Part shown: in pieces, positions 1 to 8,252 of the stretch | Layout: every line of letters begins with the position of its first letter | Numbering within the stretch: position 1 is the first letter of the stretch | NCBI GenBank assembly: GCA_016291135.1 | Contig: JAEFAE010000010.1 | Location: forward strand, 1 to 63,508 | Length of the DNA stretch: 63,508 nucleotides | DNA from: Bacteroidales bacterium | GTDB taxonomy: Bacteria > Bacteroidota > Bacteroidia > Bacteroidales > F082 | Reading direction: 5' to 3' | Made by a program: the position numbers and the translations under genes | The notes under the pieces: generated by a model | The model's database searches: none | Told to the model about the DNA's origin: nothing | The model's input: only the letters and a program-made list of their open reading frames with translations

Positions 1-172
1 AGTCGTACGCCTCGAAGATCTGGTCGTCGTTGCTGATGTCCTCGTCGGCACGGTAACGGTCGCGCACTTCGTTCACCACGGCCTCCATACGCTCCGTCTT
101 GGCCTTCGAGCGGAAGGTGCAGGAGGGAAGTAGGAGGAGGACGATGCCGAAGAAAAACAATGACCTAACCAT
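1..172 (-). CDS. Lipoprotein, N-terminal part only (runs off the window)
   Basis: The complement opens with ATG at 172 and reads to the window edge without a stop, giving about 57 residues. The N-terminus is a lipoprotein signal: a basic start, a hydrophobic run (FFFGIVLLLL) and the lipobox LPSC. A charged segment rich in K, R, E and D follows. A -7 promoter box lies 20 nt upstream of the ATG, which supports this start. The rest of the gene is outside the window, so no function can be given beyond attachment to a membrane by a lipidated cysteine. Confidence 0.75.
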   Translation of the reverse strand, partial: MVRSLFFFGIVLLLLPSCTFRSKAKTERMEAVVNEVRDRYRADEDISNDDQIFEAYD

Positions 173-473
173 GTTGAGGTGTTTCTTTTCCGCAAAATTA
201 GGAACTCTTTTCGAACAAAATGCACTTGGTAGTGGCCGTTACAAACGATTTCAAAATGGCGGTTTTGATTATCAATGAATTAGGTTTTTTGATTACAAGT
301 TTTTCTGCTTTACAATCCAAGTGGTTTTAATTCAGGAAGCATCGTTCTACCATTAAGGACATGTTTCTGAAAAGTTGTAATGACAACATATCAAATAATT
401 CAATAACAGCTAGTTATTGGTAAAATATCTTGTAACGGATACGAAACCCGTAACAAATGAGGTTTATCTGTTA
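173..473. other. AT-rich divergent intergenic region
   Basis: About 300 bases separate the minus-strand lipoprotein from the plus-strand lipoprotein at 509. It holds the two divergent -7 boxes near its ends and otherwise AT-rich DNA. I see no credible gene, RNA or strong hairpin in it. Confidence 0.5.
193..200 (-). promoter_or_regulatory. -7 box TAATTTTG for the lipoprotein at 172
   Basis: On the minus strand this octamer matches the Bacteroidetes -7 consensus TAnnTTTG. The ATG at 172 begins about 20 nt further on. Confidence 0.6.
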
Positions 474-481
474 TACCTTTG
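474..481 (+). promoter_or_regulatory. -7 box TACCTTTG for the lipoprotein pair at 509
   Basis: Matches TAnnTTTG. Transcription would start near 487, leaving a leader of about 20 nt before the ATG at 509. This argues against the in-frame TTG at 479, which lies inside the box. Confidence 0.65.
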
Positions 482-508
482 CAATGTGAAATTTCAAATC
501 ATCGAACC

Positions 509-1159
509 ATGAAAAGAATCTTGTTTTTGTTGACGGCTTTTGTAGCAGTCATCGGCTTTACGGGATGCCCGAACAAAGAGCCCGAGTACATCGACCTCGG
601 TCCGATTCCGGAACAGTATCTTGCCACCGTGCCTTACGAGGACGGCCAGACCTTTTATCTCCAACATGAAAGCGATCGGGTAGTCATCCCCTTCCAGGTG
701 ATGCGCTACCGGGTGAAGTCCCAAGGCAACAATGCTTGGGGCTTTGACGAACATTTGGAAAAAAGCAAACCCTCGCCAACAGTGTATTTCGACTATGAAA
801 TCGACATCACCACCTGCAAGCCCGAATATCCGCTGTTCGACATCGACATCCGTTTCTCTAATGGCTACATGGCTGACAGTGTATATTATGACTATCCAGC
901 CCGGCACAAGTATGCCCAGCTGAGCTGTCATCAAATGTATGCCTCCATCCCTTTCATCGGGGAACCCACGGACCTGTTCAAGGTCCATGAGACCTTCGAG
1001 GTCAACGGTCATGTCTATCACGACGTGTTCGAGTTCCCCAACGAGAACCAAGACCTGCAGGGCATCTATATCGAGAGGCTCTATTACAATTATGAAAAGG
1101 GCGTGATTGCCATTGAAATGTCGAACGGTGAAAAATACTTGCGTTATGAAGAAGAATAA
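509..1159 (+). CDS. Small lipoprotein, first of a paralogous pair
   Basis: 216 residues. The start MKRILFLL with a hydrophobic run and lipobox GFTGC marks a lipoprotein. The frame is open further upstream, but the promoter box at 474-481 and the signal peptide make ATG 509 the true start. I recognise no domain. The C-terminal third (EVNGHVYHDVFEF, then LYYNYEKG and YLRYEEE) resembles the next gene (EVNGVVYNDVLHF, LYYAKHYG, CLRQ), so the two are tandem paralogs. The next ATG overlaps this stop region by 14 nt, indicating translational coupling. Function unknown; probably a surface or periplasmic lipoprotein. Confidence 0.8.
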   Translation: MKRILFLLTAFVAVIGFTGCPNKEPEYIDLGPIPEQYLATVPYEDGQTFYLQHESDRVVIPFQVMRYRVKSQGNNAWGFDEHLEKSKPSPTVYFDYEIDITTCKPEYPLFDIDIRFSNGYMADSVYYDYPARHKYAQLSCHQMYASIPFIGEPTDLFKVHETFEVNGHVYHDVFEFPNENQDLQGIYIERLYYNYEKGVIAIEMSNGEKYLRYEEE

Positions 1160-1769
1160 GATTTGGTTGGCCGTCGTGCTGCTGATGGCCCTCACCTCGT
1201 GTGTGAAACCGGAATACCACTATGTGGATGACCGCTTCAAGGAATGGTTTGTGGACCAGGACAAGTTGGCGTTCTACGTTCAAGACCAGAACGGCATCAC
1301 CCAGGAGTTTGACTTTTCGGCTCCCCAAGCCGGTATGGTGGAGGGCGCTTCCTATTTCATGTTTGTGAAGACCGATGAAGACCTTTGTGAAAACATTCAT
1401 CAGGAGGGTCGCGTCAGCTTTTATGAGGGTCGTGCCTGTTATCTGGGTGTCACCAATTATTACAGCAAGAACACCCATTTTGCCTTGTGTTTCTATGACG
1501 TGCAGTTCGATGTCAATGTAGATGGCGAGCATTTTACCTGCACGACATGCAGCGATGAAAGGTTTATCGAGCGTCAATATCGTTGTTCGATGGAGATGCT
1601 CCGTAGCCATGAGGTGAACGGGGTGGTTTACAACGACGTGTTGCACTTCAGGATCACCGACCAGGATGCCGTTACCCGCAACACCTTCCCCACGGAGCTG
1701 TACTACGCCAAACATTATGGTCCCATCGAGTATGAATTGGGTGGCGAAGTGCGGTGTTTGAGACAATAA
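1146..1769 (+). CDS. Small lipoprotein, second of a paralogous pair
   Basis: 207 residues starting MKKNKIWLAVVLLMALTSC, a lipoprotein signal ending in the lipobox LTSC. The ATG at 1146 lies inside the 3' end of the upstream gene (stop at 1157-1159), so the two are co-transcribed. The second half aligns by eye with the upstream lipoprotein around EVNGVVYNDVLHF and LYYA. No known domain is recognised. The pair looks like a duplication that has diverged strongly in its N-terminal half. Function unknown. Confidence 0.8.
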   Translation: MKKNKIWLAVVLLMALTSCVKPEYHYVDDRFKEWFVDQDKLAFYVQDQNGITQEFDFSAPQAGMVEGASYFMFVKTDEDLCENIHQEGRVSFYEGRACYLGVTNYYSKNTHFALCFYDVQFDVNVDGEHFTCTTCSDERFIERQYRCSMEMLRSHEVNGVVYNDVLHFRITDQDAVTRNTFPTELYYAKHYGPIEYELGGEVRCLRQ

Positions 1770-1845
1770 AATCTATACTACGTCCATAGGAAAAATTCAG
1801 TAATTCAATGGATTAAGGATGATGGCGCTCTGGATAAATCTGTAG
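1767..1845 (+). promoter_or_regulatory. Upstream region shared with the gene at 4174
   Basis: Three short blocks recur at matching distances from the ATGs at 1897 and 4174: AAAATCTATACT (130 and 129 nt upstream), AAATTCAGT (104 and 96) and TGG(A)TAAA-ATCT (66 and 67). I infer common regulation, probably a duplicated promoter region. Confidence 0.5.
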
Positions 1846-1883
1846 TTTTCCATCAGGGAATCTTTTATTGATGAATTATTCAA

Positions 1884-1891
1884 TATCTTTG
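1884..1891 (+). promoter_or_regulatory. -7 box TATCTTTG abutting the ATG at 1897
   Basis: The box ends 5 nt before the start codon. With the usual -7 spacing the transcript would begin at or within a few bases of the ATG. The same arrangement (box, then TTCCC, then ATGAA) is found at 4161. Confidence 0.65.
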
Positions 1892-1896
1892 TTCCC

Positions 1897-2970
1897 ATGA
1901 AGAGATATTGGATCATCGTGGTGTTGCTATGCCTGATAGGAAGCCTTCGTGCCCAGGATTTCTATCGGACCAAAAGTGGTCGCTATATCGCCGACGTGGC
2001 CTTTTCTGGAAATCAGATCCTGGTGCTGGAGAACCGTAGCCGCAGTTCGGTGCTGAGCCTGCTCGACCTGGATGGAAACAAGCTGGGCGAAACCGAGTTC
2101 CGGCAGCAGTATGAGGAACTGTATATCGACCCCTTCGGGCATTTCCTGCTGTTGAACCGCGACAGCTGCCTGCAAGTGTATTTCGACCATCAGTGGAAAG
2201 CCTTGCCTTTGACGACGTTCTCCAAACAACAATTCAACGACAAAGTGGCGAGATTTGTGATGGAGTTCAACGGGGCCAATGTGATCCGTAGCATGGTTTA
2301 TGACAAGTACGACTACCACGTCCAGGAGTTTCATGGACAAACACAGACCTATTCGTACATCCTGAAAGACGATCCTGAAAAGAAAAACCATCCTTTATGC
2401 CGTTTTATCAACACAGCGGCCGTTGAAATCTGTCAGGCTCATCTGAACCGGATTATCGCCATGTATGACCATGCGGTTCCTGTCGGTGCCAATGAGCTGC
2501 GAATGGGCACTTGGGATGGTGATTTGCGCCGCTTGAACAAAACCTTAAACATCCACCTTCAGATTCTATGGTACCGTCAAAATGTCGCCAAGGAATACCA
2601 TACGGCGGCATTGAAATATAACGACATCCTGCAATTGATCGACTTGCAGGGACTCAAGATCGTGGAGGTCGATGAGGCGTTCAAGGTATCCGACCCCAGG
2701 CCTTTGAAGATTCTATCGGGAGATTCCTATTTCAAGAATCAGTTCCTTACCGATGAACTTACAGGAAAGACCTACGGCTTCTTCGTGAAAAACGGGATGG
2801 ATTACGTGGGGCTGTACAATCCGGAAAAAGGCAGTGTGGGCGTGATCCAGAAAGCCTGTCCGAGCATCTATCCGAGGGTGTTCAAGGTGCATGGCGGCTA
2901 TGCATACAGCGTCTATTTGGACGGCGATCGGAGTCAGGGGGTGCTCAGTAGGGTAAAGATTAAAGATTGA
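1897..2970 (+). CDS. Secreted protein, paralog of 4174 and 5551 products
   Basis: 357 residues with a signal peptide (MKRYWIIVVLLCLIGSLRAQ, cleavage after RAQ). The mature part begins DFYRTKSGRYIADVAF and is matched throughout by residues after about 110 of the 4174 product: QILVLEN, DSCLQVY, EFNGA, YILKDDPEK, HPLC, PRVFKV and GYAYSVY. The repeated strand-rich pattern suggests a beta-propeller-like sensor or surface protein, but no family signature is certain. It lacks the N-terminal carboxypeptidase-regulatory-like domain of its two paralogs. The regulator gene at 2978 follows after 7 nt, so the two probably form an operon. Function unknown. Confidence 0.8.
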   Translation: MKRYWIIVVLLCLIGSLRAQDFYRTKSGRYIADVAFSGNQILVLENRSRSSVLSLLDLDGNKLGETEFRQQYEELYIDPFGHFLLLNRDSCLQVYFDHQWKALPLTTFSKQQFNDKVARFVMEFNGANVIRSMVYDKYDYHVQEFHGQTQTYSYILKDDPEKKNHPLCRFINTAAVEICQAHLNRIIAMYDHAVPVGANELRMGTWDGDLRRLNKTLNIHLQILWYRQNVAKEYHTAALKYNDILQLIDLQGLKIVEVDEAFKVSDPRPLKILSGDSYFKNQFLTDELTGKTYGFFVKNGMDYVGLYNPEKGSVGVIQKACPSIYPRVFKVHGGYAYSVYLDGDRSQGVLSRVKIKD

Positions 2971-2977
2971 ATCAGGT

Positions 2978-3805
2978 ATGCGTCCACGATCGAAAACCAT
3001 ACGGCTTTTTCTCCTGGCAATCGTTTGCGCGATGGCATGGACCGTCGTTGCCAAACCCGCTGGGGAGGAGGATCGTTGGCATCAGTACCTGAACCGCGGT
3101 ACCGAGTATTATTATGCTGGACAGTCGGATTCCGCCAAAGTCTATCTGGAGCAGGTGTTTTCAATGGATCCCGACGAAAAGATGACGGCAGCAAGGTATC
3201 TGCTTGACATCGCCTTGGCCCAGGACGACACCTTGGGCATCAACCAATACGCCTTATATTTGGCTGAAAACTATGACCTTACCATCACGCAGGAACGACA
3301 AAAATCGCATCGGCGGATCATCATTATCGTTGCAGCATCGTTGTTGTTGCTGTTGTTGATGATTTGGGTGATCCTGCGGTTGCGCAAGGCCAACCGAAAA
3401 CAACGTCTGGTGCATGACCGAGAGCGCCAAGCCTACGACCGGGAGCGTCAAGCCTACGACCAACAGCTGAATGCGGCGCAAACGGCCATTGAACGACAGA
3501 CCTTTGAGGATTTGCAGCGGCAGACGAAGGAGATCCTCTCGCGGGGCAACCAGCGCAAGCGCATCCTTGAGGCCTTCAACGCGGTATATCCCCATGCCTA
3601 CGAGCGACTGAAATCCACTTATCCCGATCTCAGCGATCAGGAATACGACTTGCTGATCCTCAACTTCTTGGAATTCCGCATCAAGGAAGAAGCCGAAATC
3701 CTGGAGTTGAGTCAGAATACCGTGATGAAATACCGCTCCAACCTCCTGAAAAAAGTAGGGAAGGATCCGGTTGCTGGGCTATTAAAAGAATCAAGTACCA
3801 TATAA
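2978..3805 (+). CDS. Membrane-tethered LuxR-type regulator
   Basis: 275 residues. Residues 1-25 form a signal peptide or anchor. Residues 30-105 form a helical TPR-like segment (NRGTEYYYAGQSDSAKVYLEQVF). A strong membrane segment lies at 113-134, and a charged coiled coil follows, including two DRERQAY heptads from a 21-bp tandem repeat at 3416-3457. A C-terminal helix-turn-helix spans about 216-262 (DLSDQEYDLLILNF, LELSQNTVMKYRSNLLKKVG). The layout puts the TPR part outside and the DNA-binding part in the cytoplasm, as in one-protein signal-transducing regulators common in Bacteroidetes. Its position between paralogous secreted proteins suggests it controls or senses them; that is inference. 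Confidence 0.8.
   Translation: MRPRSKTIRLFLLAIVCAMAWTVVAKPAGEEDRWHQYLNRGTEYYYAGQSDSAKVYLEQVFSMDPDEKMTAARYLLDIALAQDDTLGINQYALYLAENYDLTITQERQKSHRRIIIIVAASLLLLLLMIWVILRLRKANRKQRLVHDRERQAYDRERQAYDQQLNAAQTAIERQTFEDLQRQTKEILSRGNQRKRILEAFNAVYPHAYERLKSTYPDLSDQEYDLLILNFLEFRIKEEAEILELSQNTVMKYRSNLLKKVGKDPVAGLLKESSTI
3416..3457 (+). repeat. 21-bp tandem repeat, two units
   Basis: Two nearly identical 21-bp units each encode DRERQAY, one heptad of the coiled coil in the regulator. Copy number change would add or remove whole heptads and keep the frame. Confidence 0.7.
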
Positions 3806-4160
3806 TATGGTATTGTGAATTGCAAACACTGTTTTTGAAAATAATAATCAACAGGCAGAAGGGCACGTGGCTCACTTCATTACTACCCGCGCTGTGTCAC
3901 AGAAGCCCAAACCAAAACGTGTTATCACCGCAAACATACTGCCCCAATGAATGTCTTTTCCTTCAGGATGCCCGCAGAAGGCATTGTTTTGAACTGAACC
4001 TATCATCTTCAAAACAGTCGTTATCGGTTTGGAAAAACGAACAGAAAATCTATACTTCAATAAGTCTTATCATACAGAAATTCAGTGAATTAAATCAATA
4101 ATTCATTGGTAAAAATCTATATCCGCCTTCATGGGATGGATTTTTTGTTGTTTTAGTAAA
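3806..4160 (+). other. Intergenic region with promoter elements
   Basis: About 360 bases without a credible gene. Plus-strand open frames here lack coding character. The distal half (from 4045) carries the blocks shared with the region upstream of 1897. A weak hairpin (ATGCC/GGCAT, about 3968-3985) could be a terminator but is short. Confidence 0.45.
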
Positions 4161-4168
4161 TAACTTTG
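4161..4168 (+). promoter_or_regulatory. -7 box TAACTTTG abutting the ATG at 4174
   Basis: Box, TTCCC, then ATG: the spacing and sequence are the same as at 1884-1897. It implies a leaderless or near-leaderless transcript. Confidence 0.65.
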
Positions 4169-4173
4169 TTCCC

Positions 4174-5532
4174 ATGAAAAGATGCTTCCTCGTCATAGTG
4201 CTTCTGTGTCTTTTTGGGAATCTTGGTGCCCAAAACAAAACCGTGGTCTATGGCAATCTCGGGGTGGAGAACGTGAACATCAGCGTGCTCAATACGCCCT
4301 ACGGTACCAGCAGCGACGGCAAAGGGCATTATGCCTTGCCCGTTTACGACCGCTCCCAACAGATCAACCTTTATTATTCCTGCATCGGCTACCAAGACAC
4401 CATCGTGAGCCTCTTGCCGAAGCAGTTGCAGCAAGACTCCGTCAACGTCAGCTTCAGGATGCGGAGACAGGACTACAGCCTGCAAGAGGTGGGCGTAACG
4501 GCGAGCCGCGACTTTTACCGGTCGAAACGTGGGCGGAATATCACCGACATGGCTTTTCTTGGCGACCACATCTATTTGCTGGAAAACAAACCCAAGACTT
4601 CTTCGATGGTTGTGCTGGACTTGGAGGGCACGGAAAAGGCGCGGGCAGACTACGACAAGCTGTTTGAAAAGCTCTACGTCGATTGCTTTCATAATATGAT
4701 CCTGGTGGGACAGGACAGCTGCCTGCAAATCTATCTGACAGACCAAGACAACCTTCTTTCGGTGGCTCCCTTTTCGAGGGAAGACTATCGCGACAAATTA
4801 CTCCGGATTGTCTGCGAATTCAACGGGGCTTACATCACCAAAACCGTCGTCCACGACAGGGGAATCCATTGGCTTAAACACAACCACGGGAAGAGCCAGA
4901 ATTACGAGTACATCCTGAAAGACGACCCCGAGAAACCCCCACACCCCTTATGCAGCTTTCTGGATACGATCGGTTACATCGGGTGCCAGTCGCAGCTGAT
5001 GGCCATCGTGTCGGAATACCATCAGGTGGTGGCCGAAGAAGATGGCATCGACCTCCTCAACGAAGGCGTCTGGGACGGCTATCTGTTGAGCTTGGCGCAA
5101 AACGGGAGCCTGATGTTCAAAATACATTGGTATTGTGCCATCGCCGCGAAAAAAGAATACTGTATCATACCGCTCCTGTTCAAGGATTACCTCCAATTTG
5201 TCGATGTGGACAACCGTGAAATCGTGACCATCAACAAGGATTTTGAGGTCGCTTCACGACGGCCGCTAACGGTCACTTCAGGCGAGCGCTATTTCAAGAA
5301 TGAGTTCTTGAAAGATGAAGCCACAGGGAAGGCTTACGGTCTGTTTATTAAAGACGGGGTCAACTATCTCGGCCTTTATCATCCCACCGAAGGCATCGTG
5401 GGCATGGGCTCCAAAGCCAGCAAAGGCAGTTATCCGCGGGTGTTCCGGGTGAACGACGGCTATGCCTACAGCGTGTTCTACGACAGCAACCGGAAACAAG
5501 GGGTGATCAACAGGTTGAAAATCAATAATTAA
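4174..5532 (+). CDS. Secreted protein with N-terminal CarboxypepD-reg-like domain
   Basis: 452 residues with a signal peptide (MKRCFLVIVLLCLFGNLGAQ). Residues 22-108 have the pattern of a carboxypeptidase-regulatory-like beta domain (VVYGNLGVENVNISVLN, GTSSDGKGHYALPV, YSCIGYQDTIVSL), as found at the N-terminus of many Bacteroidetes outer-membrane proteins. The rest is a paralog of the 1897 product, with the same landmarks DFYRSKRGRNITDMAF, DSCLQIY, YILKDDPEK and PRVFRVNDGYAYSVF. There is no TonB-dependent barrel, so the usual partner of this domain is missing. It is probably cell-surface or periplasmic. The next paralog follows after 18 nt. Function unknown. Confidence 0.8.
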   Translation: MKRCFLVIVLLCLFGNLGAQNKTVVYGNLGVENVNISVLNTPYGTSSDGKGHYALPVYDRSQQINLYYSCIGYQDTIVSLLPKQLQQDSVNVSFRMRRQDYSLQEVGVTASRDFYRSKRGRNITDMAFLGDHIYLLENKPKTSSMVVLDLEGTEKARADYDKLFEKLYVDCFHNMILVGQDSCLQIYLTDQDNLLSVAPFSREDYRDKLLRIVCEFNGAYITKTVVHDRGIHWLKHNHGKSQNYEYILKDDPEKPPHPLCSFLDTIGYIGCQSQLMAIVSEYHQVVAEEDGIDLLNEGVWDGYLLSLAQNGSLMFKIHWYCAIAAKKEYCIIPLLFKDYLQFVDVDNREIVTINKDFEVASRRPLTVTSGERYFKNEFLKDEATGKAYGLFIKDGVNYLGLYHPTEGIVGMGSKASKGSYPRVFRVNDGYAYSVFYDSNRKQGVINRLKINN

Positions 5533-5550
5533 AGAAACACTATTACGTTC

Positions 5551-6828
5551 ATGAAAAACAGAAGCGTTTACATCGTATTGGCCTTTCTGTACTGGGGGAT
5601 TCAGGTCATCGCCCAGGAACGCCCTTATCTCCAAGGGGTGTGCGTCAACGAGAAAGGCCGCGCCATTGAAAATGTGAGCGTTTACCTGAACGACTCGCTG
5701 CTGGTATCCATAACCGACGAGAACGGACAATTCGCCCTGTCCCAACCCATGGTAGGTCAAAAGATACGGTTTGCGCACATAGGCTATGAACCGGTTCGTT
5801 ATACGGTAAAGGAAGCGGATCTCATAGGGAAGGAGCTCAAAATCGAGATGAACACCAAAAAACACGAGCTCTTGGAAGTGGATATTACTGCCAATGCCCC
5901 CCATATCGCCTTCGACAACCCCGTGCGGAGTGTGCTCGACTATGTGATCGGCGACGATGGGATCTATCTCATCGCCTACCGCCGAAGGAATACCGAGTTG
6001 CTTCACCTGTCGTTTGAGTTGGACACCCTTCATGCACTGACGATCTCGTCTTCCTACAAAAACCTCTATAAGGATTTTTATGGCTTTATCCATGTGGTGA
6101 GCGCCGAAAACGCCTGTCAGCTGGGTTTTACCGAGACCACCGATGGACGGAAGAAAGACCTGTTTTTGTATGCCCCGATTTCCATCGAGAAGTTCTACCA
6201 CGACTATGCGCCCATCGTGGCGGCCTCCGATAAGGTGGTCATCACGGGTCGGTACGGCTTTTATGGCCTGGAACAATACTATTATTGCGTGACGCCGACG
6301 GCCGACACGGTGTATCCGCTGTATCATATCGTGGATGAGGATGCCCTCGACGACGTGCTGCGGTCGAGTCGAGGCCAGGTGGACAGCTTTTATTTTTATG
6401 CCATCAACTTTTTCCCGCATCTGCTTTACATCTATAACCCGATCTACAGCATCGACAACAAGTTCTATCTGTTCGATTACACCGATCGCGAGACCATTGT
6501 CTTCGACTCGGTCGGCATGGCTATAGAAAGCTATCCGCTCGTTTACCATGAGCGCAAGCATTGGACAGGAGGGATGGTGCCCGACAAGCGCTGGAAGAAG
6601 ACCATGATGGTGGACCGTGCCCGAAAGGAGTTTTACACATTTTTCCTCAACGACGGCCTCTGTACCCTGATGCGCATCGACTTGCAGACGGGTACCGCCA
6701 CGCCCGTGCTCGACCTCAGCGGCTATCCCTTTGCGGAGCAGCTTCGGGTACACGATAGGGTGCTCTATTTCCTGTATCCTACCGGGAACAACCACCGGCA
6801 GGCGTTGTATCAGGTGAAGTTGTTGTAG
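5551..6828 (+). CDS. Secreted protein with CarboxypepD-reg-like domain, third paralog
   Basis: 425 residues with a signal peptide ending VIAQ. Residues 25-105 form a carboxypeptidase-regulatory-like domain (GVCVNEKGRAIENVSVYLND, SITDENGQFALSQ, FAHIGYEPVRYTV). The remainder has the same overall build as the 1897 and 4174 products but is more diverged. It lies 18 nt after the 4174 gene and is probably in its operon. The 3' end overlaps the convergent TolC gene by 19 bp (6810-6828), leaving no room for a separate terminator. Function unknown. Confidence 0.78.
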   Translation: MKNRSVYIVLAFLYWGIQVIAQERPYLQGVCVNEKGRAIENVSVYLNDSLLVSITDENGQFALSQPMVGQKIRFAHIGYEPVRYTVKEADLIGKELKIEMNTKKHELLEVDITANAPHIAFDNPVRSVLDYVIGDDGIYLIAYRRRNTELLHLSFELDTLHALTISSSYKNLYKDFYGFIHVVSAENACQLGFTETTDGRKKDLFLYAPISIEKFYHDYAPIVAASDKVVITGRYGFYGLEQYYYCVTPTADTVYPLYHIVDEDALDDVLRSSRGQVDSFYFYAINFFPHLLYIYNPIYSIDNKFYLFDYTDRETIVFDSVGMAIESYPLVYHERKHWTGGMVPDKRWKKTMMVDRARKEFYTFFLNDGLCTLMRIDLQTGTATPVLDLSGYPFAEQLRVHDRVLYFLYPTGNNHRQALYQVKLL

Positions 6829-8123
6829 AAGGCCATCACCTTGCAGCGATAGAGATACTCGTATTTGGCCTGTAACAGGCTCGACTCGGCCTTATAGAGA
6901 CGGTTCTTGCTCTCGTTGAGCTCCATCAGGGTGGTCTTGCCTGCCTCGAAGCCGGCCTGGGCATAGTCGTAGGCCAGCTGCGACGACTTCAGGCTGTTCT
7001 CGGCGGCCACGTACTTCTCCTTGGCGGCCACGGCGCTGTAATAGGCTTGTTGGATCTCCTTCTTCAGCTTCTTGCTGGTGTTCTCGATGTTCAGCTGCTG
7101 GTTCTCGATGCCCAGCTCGGTCATCTTGACCCGGTATTTGGTCTGCATGCCGTTGAAGATCGGGATGTTGAGCGACAGTCCCAACTGCGTGCGGCCGTTG
7201 GTCTTGAGCTGCTGCGAGAGGGGGATGTTGGCGTTGTCGTTGGTGAAATAATGGTAATAGCCGTTGGAATAGCCCCCATAGAAACTCAGTGAGGGGTACC
7301 AGGCCGATTTGGCCGCCTTCAGGTCGTAGTGGGCCTGCTGCAGGCGCAGTTGGGCGGCCAATAGCTCGGGCTGGTGGTTCAAGGCATGTTGTATCGTGTT
7401 TTGCGGCGAGGCCAACGGCAGCTCGTCGCTCGTGAAGGTCTCAGGTGCCACCACGTCGAAGCCTTCCGTGTTGTCGATCTCCAGGGCTTGGGCCAGATCC
7501 AACAACCTGAGCATCAGGTTGTTCTGCGCCTCGGTGAGGGAGGCGCGGTCGGAGGCCACCTGGGCGGCGCTCTCATAGACGTTCGACTCGGGGAGACGGC
7601 CCACCTGGAACAACTCCTGGGTGCGTTGGTGCTGGCTCTCGGAGAGCTCCAGCTGTTTCTCTGCGACGCCCAGCAGCTCCTTGCAATAGACCACCTCCAT
7701 GTAATAGGCCATGATGGCCAATTGGAGCTCGCGCTTGGCGGCTTCGAGGTCCTGGACGCTGGCATCGTAGTTCAGCTGGTTCGCTTTGTTGGTGTTGTAG
7801 AGGTTCAGTCCCTGGAACAGCGGCACGGAGACGCTGATGCCCACCGAAGCCGACGAGGAGTTGTCGGACACATACACGCCGGTGTAGGAAGGCGACTGTC
7901 CGAAGCCGAGTCCCTCGCTGGCGCTGGCGCTGACCGAGGGCAGCCAGGCGTTCTGGCTCATCTTGAGCTGGTAGTCGGCGTTCTGTTGTTGCAACCGACT
8001 CTGGAGGATCCCCACGTTGTGCTCCATGGCGTAGTCGATGCACTGCTGCAACGTCCAAGGCTGTTGCGCCCCCATCGTGAAAGCCACAGCCAATAACGTG
8101 ATTATTAGGATACACTTCTTCAT
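6810..8123 (-). CDS. TolC-family outer-membrane efflux protein
   Basis: 437 residues with a signal peptide (MKKCILIITLLAVAFTMGAQ). The sequence has the two-fold TolC pattern: WTLQQCIDYAMEHN at the mature start, long alternating helices, and a second half beginning near NTIQHALNHQPELLAAQLRL. TolC trimers form the outer-membrane and periplasmic channel of tripartite pumps. It is the last gene of the minus-strand operon that also encodes the adaptor, two permeases and the ATPase, so it is the outer-membrane exit of that pump. The substrate is unknown. The 3' end overlaps the convergent gene ending at 6828. Confidence 0.93.
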   Translation of the reverse strand: MKKCILIITLLAVAFTMGAQQPWTLQQCIDYAMEHNVGILQSRLQQQNADYQLKMSQNAWLPSVSASASEGLGFGQSPSYTGVYVSDNSSSASVGISVSVPLFQGLNLYNTNKANQLNYDASVQDLEAAKRELQLAIMAYYMEVVYCKELLGVAEKQLELSESQHQRTQELFQVGRLPESNVYESAAQVASDRASLTEAQNNLMLRLLDLAQALEIDNTEGFDVVAPETFTSDELPLASPQNTIQHALNHQPELLAAQLRLQQAHYDLKAAKSAWYPSLSFYGGYSNGYYHYFTNDNANIPLSQQLKTNGRTQLGLSLNIPIFNGMQTKYRVKMTELGIENQQLNIENTSKKLKKEIQQAYYSAVAAKEKYVAAENSLKSSQLAYDYAQAGFEAGKTTLMELNESKNRLYKAESSLLQAKYEYLYRCKVMAFYNNFT

Positions 8124-8130
8124 TATATGC

Positions 8131-8250
8131 TTATTTCTGATTTCTAATTTCTAATTTTTGCCTTCGGCCTTCTACCTTTTGTCTTCGGCCTTCTGTCTCC
8201 TATCTCCTATCTTCTGTCTCCTATCTTCTGTCTCCTATCTGCTATCTTCT
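8131..8250 (-). repeat. Purine-rich micro-repeat spacer
   Basis: On the minus strand this is a run of short imperfect units such as GGAGACAGAAGATA and GAAGGCCGAAGAC, ending in AATTAGAAATTAGAAATCAG. It fills almost the whole gap between the adaptor and TolC genes. The same family occurs inside coding sequence at 16079-16140 and, in an AACGGA form, at 28630-28662. Confidence 0.75.
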
Positions 8251-8252
8251 TA

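Noticed and set aside
3968..3993. Hairpin ATGCC/GGCAT as a terminator of the regulator gene
   Set aside because: Only five base pairs, about 160 bp downstream of the stop and with a broken T run; too weak to call.
3820..4101. 93-codon plus-strand open frame in the intergenic region
   Set aside because: No signal, domain or promoter. It overlaps the promoter blocks shared with the 1897 gene, so it is unlikely to be coding.
5278..6795. 505-codon open frame antisense to the 4174 and 5551 genes
   Set aside because: It crosses two real genes with signal peptides and paralogs. The antisense product has no recognisable features.
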